From Dugong dugon (Eukaryota > Chordata > Mammalia > Sirenia > Dugongidae): a stretch of DNA of 64,000 nucleotides. The position numbers were made by a program, and so were the translations under genes. The stretch covers positions 6,039,128 to 6,103,127 of the forward strand of contig CM057481.1 in assembly GCA_030035585.1 (NCBI GenBank), in the 5' to 3' direction. Under the pieces are notes generated by a model. The model was not told the origin of the DNA. It was given only the letters and a program-made list of their open reading frames with translations, and ran no database searches. Shown piece by piece: positions 1 to 10,723 of this stretch (its first letter is position 1; the number at the start of each line of letters is the position of its first letter).

Positions 1-1158
1 CTCCTGTTTTTTCTTTGGTCAGTCTGGCCAGTGGTTTGTCAATTTTGTTGATTCTTTCAAAGAACCAACTTTTGGTTTTGTTGATTCTTTCTGTTGTTTT
101 TCTGTTCTCTATTTCATTTATTTCTGCTCTGATCTGTACTGTTTCCTTTCTTCTGGTGGTTTTGGGCTTTTTTTGCTGTTCTCTTTCTATTTGTTTGAGT
201 TCTGTAGTTAATGTTTTGATTTTGTCCCTTTCTTCTTTTTTGATATGTGCATCTATTGCTAGAAATTGTCCTCTGAGGACTACATTTGCTGTGTCCCAAA
301 GGTTTTGGTATGATGTGTTTTCATTCTCATTTCATTCTAGGAATTTTTTGATTCCATCTCTGATTTCTTCTATTACCCACTGATGTGTAAGCAGGGTATT
401 ATTCAGTTTCCATGGAATTGATTTTTTTCCTTGCTCTTTCTGTTGTTAATTTCTACCTTGATGGCATTGTGGTCAGAGTAGATACTTTGAATTATCTCAG
501 TATTTTGGATCTTGTTGAGGATTGCTCTGTGGCCTAAGATGTGGTCTATTCTGGAGAACGTTCTATGTGCATTGGAAAACAATGTGTACTTTGCAGTAGT
601 TGGATGGAGTGTTCTATATATGTCTATGAGGTCAAGTTGGCTGATTGTGCCCTTTAGGTCTTCTGTATCTTTGCTGAGTTTGTTCTTAGTTGTTCTGTCC
701 TTTACTGAGAGTGGTGTGTTGAAATCTCCTACTATTATTGTGGAACTGTCAATTTCTCTTTTCAGTGCTGTTAGAGTTTGTTTTATGTATTTTGGAGCCC
801 TGTCATTTGGTGCGTAGATGTTTATTATGGTTATGTCTTCATGATGGATCGTCCCCTTAATCATGAAAGAGTGTACTTCTTTGTCTTTTATGGTGGATTT
901 TGTTTTAAAGTCTATTTTATCTGAGATTAGAATTGCCACTCCTCCTCTTTTTTGTTCATTGTTATCTTGATATATTTTTTTCCAGCCTTTGACTTTTAAT
1001 AAATTCACATCTTTGTTTCTAAGGTGTGTCTCTTGTAGACAGCATATTGATGGATCCTGTTTTCTTATCCATTCTGTCACTCTCCATCTCTTTATGGGTG
1101 CATTGAATCCATTTACATTCAGTGTAATTATTGATAGATTTGAGTTTGTTGCTGTCAT
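1..1158 (-). pseudogene. L1 ORF2 5' part: endonuclease domain, frameshifted
   Basis: ORF2 encodes the L1 endonuclease and reverse transcriptase; only the N-terminal part lies in the window. The first 251 codons (1158 to 403) are open. They align without gaps to human L1 endonuclease at every catalytic position: N14, E43, D145, N147, D205, D229 and H230 are all present, in NVNG, QETH, GDFN, RIDH and SDH contexts. At about 403-412 the frame is lost by an apparent one-base deletion. The downstream protein continues in another frame to position 1, with an extra TGA at 332-334. Reverse transcriptase motifs would lie outside the window. Confidence 0.92.
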
Positions 1159-1576
1159 TTTGCAGTGCTGTTTTTGTGGTGCCGACGTTTTCTTTGTTCT
1201 GCCTACTCTCTTGTGCTGAGTTACTTTTGTTTGTGGATTTTTTTTTCATTTCTTTTGTTTTTGTAGGTTTTGTTTTTGCTGAGACTTTATGTTTTTCTCT
1301 TTATATTTATGAGTATGTTAACTTTCTTTTTGGTTACCATGAATTTTACCCTTATCTTTCTAAGTTTGAAGCAGTCTACCATTACTTGGTATCGCCTTGC
1401 CTTCCTCTCTATTAGAAGGTTCTATACCTATGCCATTTATTCCCTCTTTTATTGTTTTGATGTTGTTGTCATTTACTGATTACCTGCTCTGATTCCCTGT
1501 TGTATTTCTTTTGGTTTTGGATAGTTCTCGAGAGTTCATTTCCTAGACTGGTATCTGGCTGGTATGATACTGCATC
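1159..1576 (-). other. L1 inter-ORF spacer, unusually long
   Basis: About 418 bp separate the reconstructed ORF1 stop (1577-1579) from the ORF2 ATG (1156-1158). It is A-rich on the element strand and holds no long frame of its own except one of 76 codons (1249 to 1019) that overlaps the start of ORF2 in another frame. In human L1 this spacer is about 63 bp, so the length is notable, although L1 families differ. Confidence 0.7.
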
Positions 1577-2625
1577 CTAGCTTCTGCTTGTGAGCTGAAG
1601 TTGTTTGTTCTCAGATTGAAGAACTCCCTTTAATAATTCTTATAAGTTTGGTTTGGCTTTTACATATTCCCTTAATTTCTGTTTATCTGGAAATGACATA
1701 ATTTCACGATCATATCTGAACGAGAGTTTTGCAGGATGTATTATTCTTGGCTGACAATTTTTTTCTTTCAAGATTTTATATATGTCATCCCATTGCCTTC
1801 TTGCCTGCATGGTTTCTGCTGAATAATCTGAGCTTAGTCTTATGGCTTCTCCTCTGTATGTGACTCCCTGTTTTTCATGTGCTTCTCTCAGGATTCTTTG
1901 ATTGTTTTGGTTTTGGTGAGTGTGACTATGATATGCTTTGGTGATTTTCTTTTGGGGTCTCTCCTATATGGGGTTCGTTGAGCTTCTTGGATGACCAGCT
2001 TTTCATCTTTCATGATATTGTGGAAGTTTTCTGTCAGCAGTTCTTCAATGATCCTGTCTGTGTTTTCTGTTTTCTCCCCCTCTTCTGGAACTTCAATCAC
2101 TTGCAGATTTTTGCTTTTGATTGTATCCCACATAACTCTGAGGGTCGCTTCATTTTTCTTTGTTCTTTTTTCTGAGTTTTCCTCAAACAGATTTGTATCC
2201 AAGTGTTTGTCTTCAAATCCGCTGATCCTGTCTTCCACGGTTTCAAATCTGCTTCTCAGCCCTTCTATGACACCATCCATTTCTGAAATCTTGTTGTGTA
2301 TCTTTTGGATTTCTAATTGTTGTCTTTCTATAATTTCTAGTTGTGAATTTATTTTGGCATTTTGTTCCTGCATTATTTTCCTGAATTCTTCCAATTTTTT
2401 GTCTGTCTTTTCCATGAATTGGTATATTTTTTCTGCATTTTTGTCAGATTTTTGCTTCAGCTCTTGGAGAATTCTGAGTATTAGAGATTTGAATTTCCTA
2501 TCAGCTAGTTCTAGTGCCTTTTTTTCCACTGAAAAGTCATCTGGTGTTTTATTTTGGATGCCTCCTGGAACCATCCTGTCCTGTTTTTGTAATTATTTTG
2601 ATATTGTCTGCTGTCTTTGGGGCAT
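1577..2625 (-). pseudogene. L1 ORF1 (RNA-binding chaperone), broken
   Basis: ORF1p is the trimeric RNA-binding protein of the L1 ribonucleoprotein. The longest open part (2574 to 1888, 228 codons) has a heptad-rich coiled-coil first half, then RRM-like sequence. An in-frame ATG lies upstream at 2623-2625 and is separated from the open part by a TAA at 2593-2595, so the ancestral start was probably 2625. At about 1890 one base appears lost, closing the frame with TGA at 1888-1890. The C-terminal domain continues in the next frame to TAG at 1577-1579, with one further TAA at 1640-1642. Three independent lesions make it non-functional. Confidence 0.88.
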
Positions 2626-4255
2626 TCAGTAGTTATTTTTCTCGTTTATTGATTGTAGATTTGTTGCTTTTGTCCCTTTTTTTTTTTAAATTTTGCTATG
2701 TCTGAGCAGGTGGGCTGTGTGTTCTTTGTTGTTTGCTCATCTGTGGGCACAATACTTTTTGCCTCCTCCAGTTGGCAGGGTCAGTCACTCAGATATGGTA
2801 CAGCAGGGCAGGTCTAGCTGAAGAGGAGTTATTGGAGCGAGTTGTTTGTGGCACTTACTACAGCCACCAGGGCAGGTCGGTAATCAGTGCAGGGCAGGTT
2901 CCAGTAGGCCGTGCCTGTGCTGCTTGGTGGTGTGATGTTAAGTGCACGGTGTAGGTAGGCAGGATGTAGCAAGGAGATTGTTATGTGTGGAGCTAAGATG
3001 GATATGGGAGAGAGGAGAGAGGAACAGGAGCCAAAAACATACAAACAAATTAAAAAAATGCTAGGGGAGCTTACCGTTGGAGTGGAGAGATGAGAGACTA
3101 TGAAATGGAGAAAAACAAAAAGGGTAAAAGGAGGGAAAAGAAAGATTGAATAAATAAAAATCTGAAAGGAAAAAGAACAGCAAAGTTCCCACCGATCCCA
3201 CCAGTGTGGCTATGAGGTCTTGGGAAGTTGTTCTCAGGTGTTGCAGTACCGCCTGGCTGGAAGTCATAGAGGTGTACAATGCCAGGTATTCAGGGAACAG
3301 AAAGAGAAGGAAGACATAGAGAGACGAGAAACTGAGTAATGAAGAAAGACTAAAAGGGTAAAAGATGGAAAAGAAAACAAAACCAATTAAAAAAAAAAAA
3401 AAAAAAACCAAGAACAAGAAAAACCCCCAAAAAAACAGAAAAAAGAAAAACCAACAAAAAAAGAAATGCTCTCAAGGATCCCTCTGCATGTCTGTGCAAG
3501 CCAAGGGGGTAGGGTCCAATACACGCAACATCCCCTGGCCAGAACGGGCTCCCAACTCAAGAAAAGGAAAAGAAAAGAAACAATTCAAAACAAACAAACA
3601 AACAGAAGCCCGAGGATCCCACCAGTGTGGTAGCCCAGACCGGGAAGCAGTTCCACACTCCAACCAAGCTCCGCAGCCCCTCAAGAAGAAGCAAAGATGG
3701 TGCATGGAGCCAGGTATTTGAGTGAAAAGAGTGGGAGGTGGTGAGAGGTAAGGGAGAAATCAAAAGAAGCAGAAAAAAGTAACACCAGCAGCCAGCAAAT
3801 GGCACTCAGAGAGCCAGCTAGTGCGAGCTGGTGGAATCGAAGCAGCTGGTGCTTCCCGGACAAGAGATTGTGGCCACAGGAAGCAGAGGAGGCCGAGTGG
3901 GGGTAAAGAAGGGTGGGGGGTGGGAAGGCGTATGTCGCAAATTACTGGTTGGTTTGTCTCCCGCTGGAAGCTCCGTGAAGCTGCTTTCTCGTACCCCCCG
4001 TTTGCTGGTCTCCGATAGGAGTCCACGTTGGCAGATCTGCACTGCGTTAGCTGGTAGGGGACCTCTGCAGGAATCTCTCCTCGCTGTCCATTCTCTGTCA
4101 GTTTTCTCACTCTACTTGGTGCTTGCTGAGTTCTTTATCTCTTCATTTGATATTTTAGGGTTTCAGGATTGTTGTTTTCTCTGTTCGGCTTAGTTTTTCA
4201 GATCTTTCCTGTGCAGGGACGGCGTGGTGCTTCTGCCTAGAGCACCATTTTGCCG
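2626..4255 (-). promoter_or_regulatory. L1 5'UTR / internal promoter region
   Basis: About 1.63 kb between the L1 5' end and ORF1. It is expected to hold the internal Pol II promoter of the element. The extreme 5' end (near 4235-4255) contains a CCAT core on the plus strand, as in the YY1 site of human L1; that function is inferred. The interior alternates A-rich stretches (3365-3465 is almost pure A/C/G-poor on the plus strand) with GC-richer blocks and includes an imperfect direct repeat. No long frame is conserved. Confidence 0.75.
3194..3725 (-). repeat. Imperfect direct repeat inside L1 5'UTR (~425 bp period)
   Basis: The 16-mer GATCCCACCAGTGTGG occurs at 3194-3209 and again at 3615-3630, 421 bp apart. 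It is followed in both places by GCCAGGTATT at 3281-3290 and 3709-3718, 428 bp apart. Each block follows an A-rich tract. Two diverged units of about 425 bp explain this better than chance. This resembles monomer organisation in rodent L1 promoters, but only two units are clear. Confidence 0.6.
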
Positions 4256-4637
4256 CAAGTGTGGAAAAATTAACTTTTAAAAAATATGTATGTAGATACA
4301 CCCATGCGGGCTGTAGTATGACTTAGCATGACGTTGGTTTTTATTTAAAATTTTAATATTTGTTCACCATGGGTTTTTTGCATTAAGTAATCTTGATTTC
4401 TAAAAAATCACATTATTTACTGATCTTGATTACTGAAGTTTTTTTAGTGCCCCTTTCAATTTTACACCTGAGACTAGTACATCATTTGCCTCACTCTAAT
4501 CCTAATCCTGAACCCCCATTACCCTGCTTGTTTTCCCAATTGGAGATGTGCTTGGAGTAGGACAATACATTACAGGCGTTCAAGGCATGGTAGTGAGTGC
4601 TTTCTGACCTGGTGCGGGATATTTATACCTGATGTCT
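4256..4637. other. No recognised feature
   Basis: AT-rich single-copy-looking sequence between the L1 and the first SINE. The L1 target site should start here (AAGTGTGGAAAAATT side). No frame, RNA or repeat recognised. Confidence 0.4.
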
Positions 4638-4840
4638 GGGATCTGGGTGGTACCTATGGTTAACACATTCACCTGCTGACCAACAGGTTGGAGGTCGCAG
4701 CCCACGCAGAGGCACCTCAGAAGAAAGGCCTAATGATCTACTTCTGAAAAATGAGCCACTGAAAACCCTTTGGAGCAGAGTTGTACTCTGACACACATGG
4801 GTTGCCGTGAGTGTGAACCAACTTGATAGCAACTGGTTTT
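4638..4840 (+). mobile_element. AfroSINE, type B
   Basis: tRNA-derived SINE. It shows the type B layout seen at seven places in this window: a head with GGTTAACaCATTC, a core with AGAAAGGCC and GATCTACTTCTGAAAAAT, then CTCTGACACACATGG and a tail ending GCAACTGGTTTT. The tail resembles the RTE 3' end. The 5' boundary is approximate. Confidence 0.85.
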
Positions 4841-6430
4841 AATCTGGTATGTTGAAGTTGGCCCCAACCCTTCCTTTGAATTGTCTTTCTGAGTTTCCTT
4901 GGCTTTGACCAGACCTTGAATTAAGCAGAGCAGGTGCTGGAGGCCAGTGAGTGGGAGATGTTCTCTTGAGGCCTCCAGTATCCTTTGTCCGGTGTGGTAT
5001 GTGGTATTCCAAGAGATTTTTCTGCATTTGATTTGGAGCTTCTCAGCTACTCGTGACATTCCTCTGTTCGTCAGCCCCTACCATCCTGTTTCTTTGATTA
5101 TCATCCCATTCCACCCCCGTGCGCCCCAGCAGGAATTTAAAAAATGCTGAAATTACGGTCAGTTTTCAACATCTAACAAAGATGCATCCCTGAGAGAAAG
5201 CCATTTAATCGTCACCAGCTGGGTTTGGGTATGCTGGTGGTTAAGCTGCTCTTGCATATGTGGAGAGTGATTGTGGAAATGTTTCCTGGGTGATTAAAGA
5301 ACTCTGGCATGCTTTTGGACGTAACAAGAGTTCCATGAACTCTGGCCTTTGACTCCAGTTTTAGGAACAGGTTTCCTTTCTTTACTGGGCCAACTTTACC
5401 ACTGAATCTTGCCTTTTTGCAAGACTAGTGGATTCTGCAAAGGTTTATTAATCTTGATTTAATGTATTCATATGAAAAAATGTAACAGCAAGAGAATAAA
5501 GCTTATGTAGTCATAGTAGGGGTTCCTTTGGGGTTCACTCTATATTACTCATTGCAATGAGAAGTAAGAATGGCAAGTTATATTAGCCAAGTTCACGATA
5601 CAAAAAGCAATGTTAATTTCACAGGAAGTATAAAAGAATATGCAAATGTGATCAACTCCCAGGAAAACATTGCAATATAGCACTCCAGGCTTTGAAATTA
5701 TGCAGTTTAATAAACACTTAAGATGCTTCCCACACCAAATACAGAATTTCAAAGCAAGTGTTTCTGATCACGTACTGTTTTTGAGGAACGGCATTATTTT
5801 CCTAAGTTTTTTGAACCCTAAACCGGAAGATTGGGGTGTGCAAAGTAGTGGATTTATCTGTAGCAGTCACATGTTCTTGGGAAAGCACAGATGGTTCTGA
5901 AAAAATAATTCCATGTTGTTGTTTTTCAATTAAAAGTGTAATTTAGACGTGTGGGCCATTAGACTAGAACCTGAAGTAAAAATTTCGAAGGCAAATGTGT
6001 TTATCCAGTAAGTGACAAGGGAGAATTATTCATGGATTTTTAATTAGTACAGGCAGACCTGGTGGGAGAAGATTTCTCAGAAGTTTCTTCCCACAACGTC
6101 CTTAGGTCTCTGTTTCCTATAATGGAACCTTCCTTTTCATTTATAACCAGAACCAAGCTTGGGGTCCTGCTAAATGGGAAGGGCTATTAGAAAGTTGCAC
6201 CAGATTTTAAGGACTTCAAGAGTACGAGCAGAGTAAAAAAATCTTCATCTTTGAATGAAGTTGTTTCCCAGGACTTTTTAAGAGATTATTTAGAGCCTGG
6301 GAGCAGTTTCACACAGTTTTTAGGCACATGTCAGTATTGTTTTGTTCTAAATTTGCCTGTCTGGTGCTTTTGCAGAGGATTACACTATTGTTTAGTCTTA
6401 AGAAATCAAGATAAGAAAGGGTTACAAAGA
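4841..6430. other. No recognised gene; unique sequence
   Basis: Mostly AT-rich sequence without a recognisable repeat. All open frames are short (at most 109 codons) and unconvincing. Nothing supports a gene. Confidence 0.4.
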
Positions 6431-6960
6431 TAATGCGAACCATGTGTGGGGTGTGGGTGAAGGGAGCAGTTATTTTCGTACATTGCTGGTGGCACCTGGC
6501 CATGTATATAAAAACCCTGAAAATCTTGTATACCATCCTATCCAACCATTTTATGCCTAGGTTTTATATTAAAGAAATGTTTGGACAAGTTCTCAAAGGT
6601 GTGTGTATAAGCAGTTTTATCTCAGAATTGTTTGATATTTAAAAAATCAGAATATCCTAATCTCATAATACTTGGTTAAATATTTTATATCTTCTTTCAG
6701 TGGAACACCATGTAGTCCTTTTAAATGATGTTGCAGACTGCTAATATGGAAAGTTATTTATATGATATTAAGTAAAAAATGAAAACATTACATTGCAAAA
6801 CAGAGAGTATAGTAAGCGTAGTCCCATTGAAAAGAGAATATTTTATAGATATATGTTTATGTAGTGGTATTTCCTAAAATATTAACAGTTGCAAACATTT
6901 TCTTTATTTTTACTCAGCTGTATTTTTATTTTTTTCTAAAATAAACATGGATTACTTGGT
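6431..6960 (+). mobile_element. Old L1 (L1M-type) ORF2 end and 3'UTR fragment
   Basis: Diverged sequence matching the pattern of ancient L1 3' ends: words corresponding to the conserved ORF2 C-terminal region, then a stretch with ATGGAAAGTTATTTATATGA and a run ending in AATAAACATGG near 6940. Many indels. The subfamily is not determined. Confidence 0.5.
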
Positions 6961-7540
6961 AATAAAAATAATAAAGAGGAAATGTACTCATCAGTGAGAG
7001 AAATAAAACACAATGTAGGTGATCACTGCTGTAAGAAAGTATGCAATTTGTCTTAGTTTTATAGGCCTGCTGTAACAGAAATACCACACTTGGATGGCTT
7101 TAACGAATAGAAATTTACTCTCTCACAGTCTAGGAGGCTAGAAGTCTGAATTCAGGTTGCCAGCTCTAGCAGAAGGCTTTCTCTGTCAGCTTTGGGCAAG
7201 GTCCTTGTTATCAATCTTCCCCTGGGTCCAGGAGTTTCTCAGTGCAGGGACCTTGAGTCCAAAGGACACGTTCTGCTCCTGACTCTTCTTTCTTGGTAGT
7301 ATGAGGTACTTCTCCTCTCTGCTCGAGTCTCTCTTTTTTATCTCAAAAAACATTGACTCAGGATACAACATAATCCTGTAGATTGTGTCCTGCCTCATTA
7401 ACATAACTGCCTCTTACCCTGCCTCATTAACATCTTAGAGGTTAGGATTTACAACACATACAATAATGACATCAGGTCACAAAATGGAGGGCAACCACAC
7501 AATTCTGGGAATCATAGCCTAGCCAAGTTGACGCATATTT

Positions 7541-8161
7541 GTTGTTGTTGTTGTTGTTAGGTGCCGTTGAGTTGGTTGCCACTCATAGTGACCCTATACA
7601 CTATAGAACAAAACACTACGCAGTCCTGCACTATGCTCACAATCGTTGTTATGCTTGGGCCCATTGTTGCAGCCACTGTGTCAATCCATCTTATTGAGGG
7701 TCTTCTTCCTCTTTCTCGCTGACCCTGTACGTTACCAAGCATGACGTCCTTCTTCAGGGACTGATCCCTCCTGACAATATGTCCAAAGTACATGAGACGA
7801 AGTCTTGCCATCCTTGCTTCTAAGGAGCATTCTGGTTGTACTTCTTCCAAGACAGATTTGTTCGTTCTTTTGGCAGTCCACGGTATATTCAATTCTCTTC
7901 ACCAGCACCACAATTCAGAGTCATCAGGTCTTCTTTGGTCCCTTCCTTATTCATCGTCCAGCTTTTGCATGCATATGATGCAACTGAAAATACCATGGCT
8001 TGGGTGAGGCCCACCTTAGTATTCAAGGTGACATTTTTGCTTCACAGCATTTTAAAGAGGTCTTTTGCCGCAGATTTGCTCAATGTAATGTGTCTTTTGA
8101 TTTCTTGACCACTGCTTCCATGGGTGTTGATTGTGGATCCAAGTAAAATGAAATCTTTGAA
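7541..8161 (-). mobile_element. RTE (BovB-clade) LINE, 3' fragment
   Basis: Minus-strand 3' end of an RTE retrotransposon. The (GTT)6 at 7541-7558 is its CAA-type 3' tail, followed by the sequence shared with the SINE tails. The remaining frame (7892 to 7557) encodes the conserved RTE C-terminal region with the blocks NKSVLEEVQPECSLEARMAR, YFGHIVRRDQSL and RWIDTVAATMG. It is 5'-truncated in the segment with KDFILLGSTIN. It is flanked by a 12-bp target-site duplication: TGACGCATATTT at 7529-7540 and TGACACACATTT at 8163-8174. Confidence 0.9.
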
Positions 8162-8280
8162 ATGACACACATTTTGGGGGACACAATTCAATTCCTGAGT
8201 GCTGCTTCCATGGACATTGATTGGATCAAGTAAAATGAAATCAATGAAATGACACGCATTTTGGGGGACACAATTCAATC
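8112..8280. repeat. Tandem duplication across RTE/LTR junction, ~90 bp period
   Basis: Two copies of the same block, each starting CTGCTTCCATGG and ending GGGGGACACAATTCAAT: 8112-8193 and 8202-8280. Each contains the RTE 5' breakpoint, the target-site duplication and the LTR 5' end. The duplication therefore happened after the RTE inserted. Confidence 0.85.
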
Positions 8281-8639
8281 CATGACATTATTACAAAATA
8301 GATCTGCACTACACCCATTATTTGTTCTATAAAAAGATTGCTCTGGTTCTGATGAGTGAGCAGTGTCTTCTTTAGTAATTTAGGTTTAGTTTACAGCTCT
8401 CTAGTGAGATTGGCCTGCCAAGGAAACCTGGGTTTAGGAAAATGAAAGGTACCCTATTAGGAGATGAAGGGCCTGCAGAAATAGAATTCATGCATCTTTG
8501 AAATAGGTCAATAGGCAAATGGAATTTCATTCTTACACATACCCTTACACATAGTATAGTGGGGGCACTTCAAACTAGCCAGTAAAGGGAATTCCTTTAT
8601 AACCTGGGCACAAGGAAAGACTTTCTAACTATGATTCAA

Positions 8640-9425
8640 ATGATTCAAAATTCAGATGCAATGAAATCTGATCTTGTAAAATTAAAACTAAAAAAAGGAC
8701 AACCTTATTTTGCATGGCAAAAAACAAAGTCAACCCGTAAGTGATAAACTGGGAGAAAATATTTTTAAGATATATTACTGATAAAGAGATAATATACCTA
8801 ATAATATGAAGAGTTCTTACAAATTGAGGGGGAAAAGAGCCCAAAATTCTAATAGAAAAGTAGGCAAAACTCCTGGACATTTCACCAAGATTGATATAAA
8901 AATGGTTCTTAAACATATGAAAAAGTATTATCAGCTTCACTCGTATATGACATGTGCATCATTATTTGTTATTATGAAATATTGGAAACATCCTAAATGC
9001 CTGTATATATGAGATTCTTTGAATGGCCCATGGTATAGACATACAGTAGAGTGCTATAAGATAGAATGAAGAAGATCCGTATGAACCAATATGGAGTGAT
9101 TGCCAAGAGATACTGTTAAGTGCGAAAAAGCAAAGTGCAAAAAAAGTATATATATGATGCTACATTTTGTATAAGGAAGAAGCGGAAATAAGAGTATCAA
9201 TATCTTGCCTATCTGATTATTTTCTCAAAAGGAAACACATGAAGGATAAACTGGAAGGAAAGAAATAGGTAATCTATAGGGTGGGGATGGAATTGGAAGT
9301 GTTAGGGAAGGAGTACTACTTCTCTGAATATACCTTTTTATGTAGTTTTGACTTTGAAATCATATTAATGTTTTACATATTTAAAAAAGAAAATTAAATG
9401 ACAAGAAAGGGAAATACTGAATATA
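8640..9425 (+). mobile_element. Old L1 (L1M-type) ORF2 tail and 3'UTR
   Basis: Diverged L1 3' end. The segment around 8760-8945 matches the end of ORF2 (phrases equivalent to KGLISKIYKEL, then NRHF, then the His-rich KHMKK region). 9000-9130 is the standard GGTATAGACATACAGTAGAGT region of L1M 3' ends. A fading A-rich tail ends near 9425. Frames are destroyed. Confidence 0.65.
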
Positions 9426-10112
9426 AACAGAAGTAAATGAACACAAGGAAAAAAACCAACCTAATTTAAATGACTTTAAACATAGTACCTTAACTGTATA
9501 CCTTCAGTCTAAAGACAAAAGAACTGCAAAGAAATCTTGACCTTTACTGTATTCAGTTGTTGTTGCTAGTGATATTGATGGAACAATTCTGAATGTATTT
9601 TGTATCTATTGTAAGATTGAGTTAACGTACTGATTTTTGGGAGGAGCCAGAGTTGTCACTGTGGAAGAAGGGTGTTACAAATATGGAATTGGGGAAGGCA
9701 AGGACTAACCCAGAGGGACTGGATTGTGATTAGAAGTATCCGTATGAATACGTGATTTAAATATATATGTGTGTGTGTGTATCTTTGTAAATTGTAGCTC
9801 TGTCCTCTGAAAGGGCCTACAAGCAGTGACACCTGTCACAGCAATGAGCACACTTAGTGTTAGGTGTTTGGTTTCTAAATAGCATTCCCCACTAAAAGGA
9901 ACCAGGGCCTCTTAGGGAAATGGTTAATTCCAGGTCGGGGGCAGGGAAAGTATAAGAAAAGCCTGGAACACCTCGTTATGCTGTGTGCTGGCAAATAGGA
10001 AAATGCTAAAAAAATAAAGTAAAAATTGATGTGACACAAGTGCCAGCTTTAAATGGGACACTTAAGCATCAAAATGAATAAAGTATACTTATAGTAAAAA
10101 TAAATAAATAAG
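9426..10112. other. No recognised gene
   Basis: AT-rich sequence, probably partly old repeat, with a short TG run at 9767-9780. No supported gene. Confidence 0.35.
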
Positions 10113-10260
10113 ACCCGTTGCCACTGAGTCGATTCCAACTCATAGCAACGCTATAGGACAGAGTAGAACTGCCCCGTAGGGTTTCTAAGGAGCAGCTGAT
10201 GGATTTGAACTGCCGACCTTTTGGTTACCAGCTGAGCTCTTAACCACTGAAAGCTCTTCC
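10113..10260 (-). mobile_element. AfroSINE, type A
   Basis: Minus-strand tRNA-derived SINE. Tail GAGTCGATTCCAACTCATAG, body GAACTGCCCCGTAGGGTTTC, head with the B-box-like segment and CTCTTAACCACTG. Type A short form (no mid-body CTTTACGG block). The head is damaged at its end. Confidence 0.88.
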
Positions 10261-10354
10261 TTACAGTAGAATAAACCAAAAAACCAAATCCATTGCTGTC
10301 GAGTTGATTCCAGCTCATAGAGACCCTGTAGGATAGAGTAGAACTGCCCTATAG

Positions 10355-10723
10355 GCAGGGCTGGATTATCCAATAGGCAAGGTAAGCATGGTGCTTACCT
10401 TGCTTACCAAATCATCTGTAGTGAAGAATTTCACATTTTTTCAGCACATCAAAGATTATGCTTCTAGGTATGGCTGGCATCTGTCTTTCTCTTAACCCTA
10501 CAGTACCTTCCTACAGAATCAAAGCCTGTTTTCAAGTTTACAATCCCTGACAGGGGTGGATGACTCAGTAAGCAAGGCAAGCACAGGCTTACTTGTACTT
10601 AACTAATCTGTAGTAAAAAATTTCACATGAAACCCATGTGAAATTCTTCACTGCAGGTTAGTAAATAAGTACAACTAAACCTGTGCTTACTTACCTTGCT
10701 TACTGGGTAATTCCACCCCCACC
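10355..10723. mobile_element. Putative hAT-like MITE inserted in a SINE
   Basis: A 369-bp insert with matching inverted ends. The left end reads GCAGGGCTGGATTATCC then AATAGGCAAGGTAAGCA. The right end, reverse-complemented, reads GTGGGGGTGGAATTACCC then AGTAAGCAAGGTAAG. The flanks CCCTATAG (10347-10354) and CCCTGTAC (10724-10731) agree at 6 of 8 positions, which fits an aged 8-bp target duplication of hAT type. A second copy of the terminal motif lies inside at 10551, and 10565-10706 folds back on itself. No coding capacity. The superfamily is inferred. Confidence 0.6.
10565..10706. repeat. Imperfect inverted repeat, arms ~65-70 bp
   Basis: The left arm starts CTCAGTAAGCAAGGCAAG. The right arm ends CTTACCTTGCTTACTGGG. 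The arms meet at the centre in TTTCACATG / CATGTGAAA around 10621-10640. Differences are small indels and transitions. It lies inside the putative MITE. Confidence 0.8.

Larger units (their letters stand above)
1..4255 (-). mobile_element. L1 LINE, 5' 4.26 kb of a copy
   Basis: An L1 non-LTR retrotransposon read on the minus strand. In element order it has a 5'UTR (4255 to 2626), ORF1 (2625 to 1577), an inter-ORF spacer (1576 to 1159) and the start of ORF2 (1158 to 1), which continues off the left edge. The 5' end is placed at about 4255, where the minus strand carries a CAAAATGG motif like the CAAGATGG start of other mammalian L1s; beyond it the sequence loses L1 character. The copy is not 5'-truncated, but all coding frames are interrupted, so it is a dead full-length-type insertion. 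The 3' end and target-site duplication cannot be checked here. Confidence 0.93.
7049..8286 (-). mobile_element. ERVL/MaLR-like LTR, split by an RTE insertion
   Basis: An LTR-like unit in minus orientation. Read on the plus strand it starts TGTCTTAG (7049) and ends CCATGACA (8286), so the element begins TGTCATGG and ends CTAAGACA, with the TG...CA ends of an LTR. The same family occurs at 21085-21608 and 49543-49950, including shared blocks GTCCTTGT, AGGTTAGGATTTAC and CAACCA..CAAT.CTGGGAATCAT. Here it is interrupted at 7540/8163 by an RTE fragment, and its 5' end is partly duplicated. No internal retroviral genes are attached. Confidence 0.75.

Noticed and set aside
1131-1479. Plus-strand hydrophobic frames (94 and 69 codons) as small membrane proteins
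   Set aside because: They are antisense to the A-rich L1 spacer; T-rich DNA gives Phe/Leu-rich frames automatically.
3061-3417. 118-codon minus-strand Phe/Ser-rich frame
   Set aside because: It lies in the L1 5'UTR and is driven by homopolymer composition. No family resemblance.
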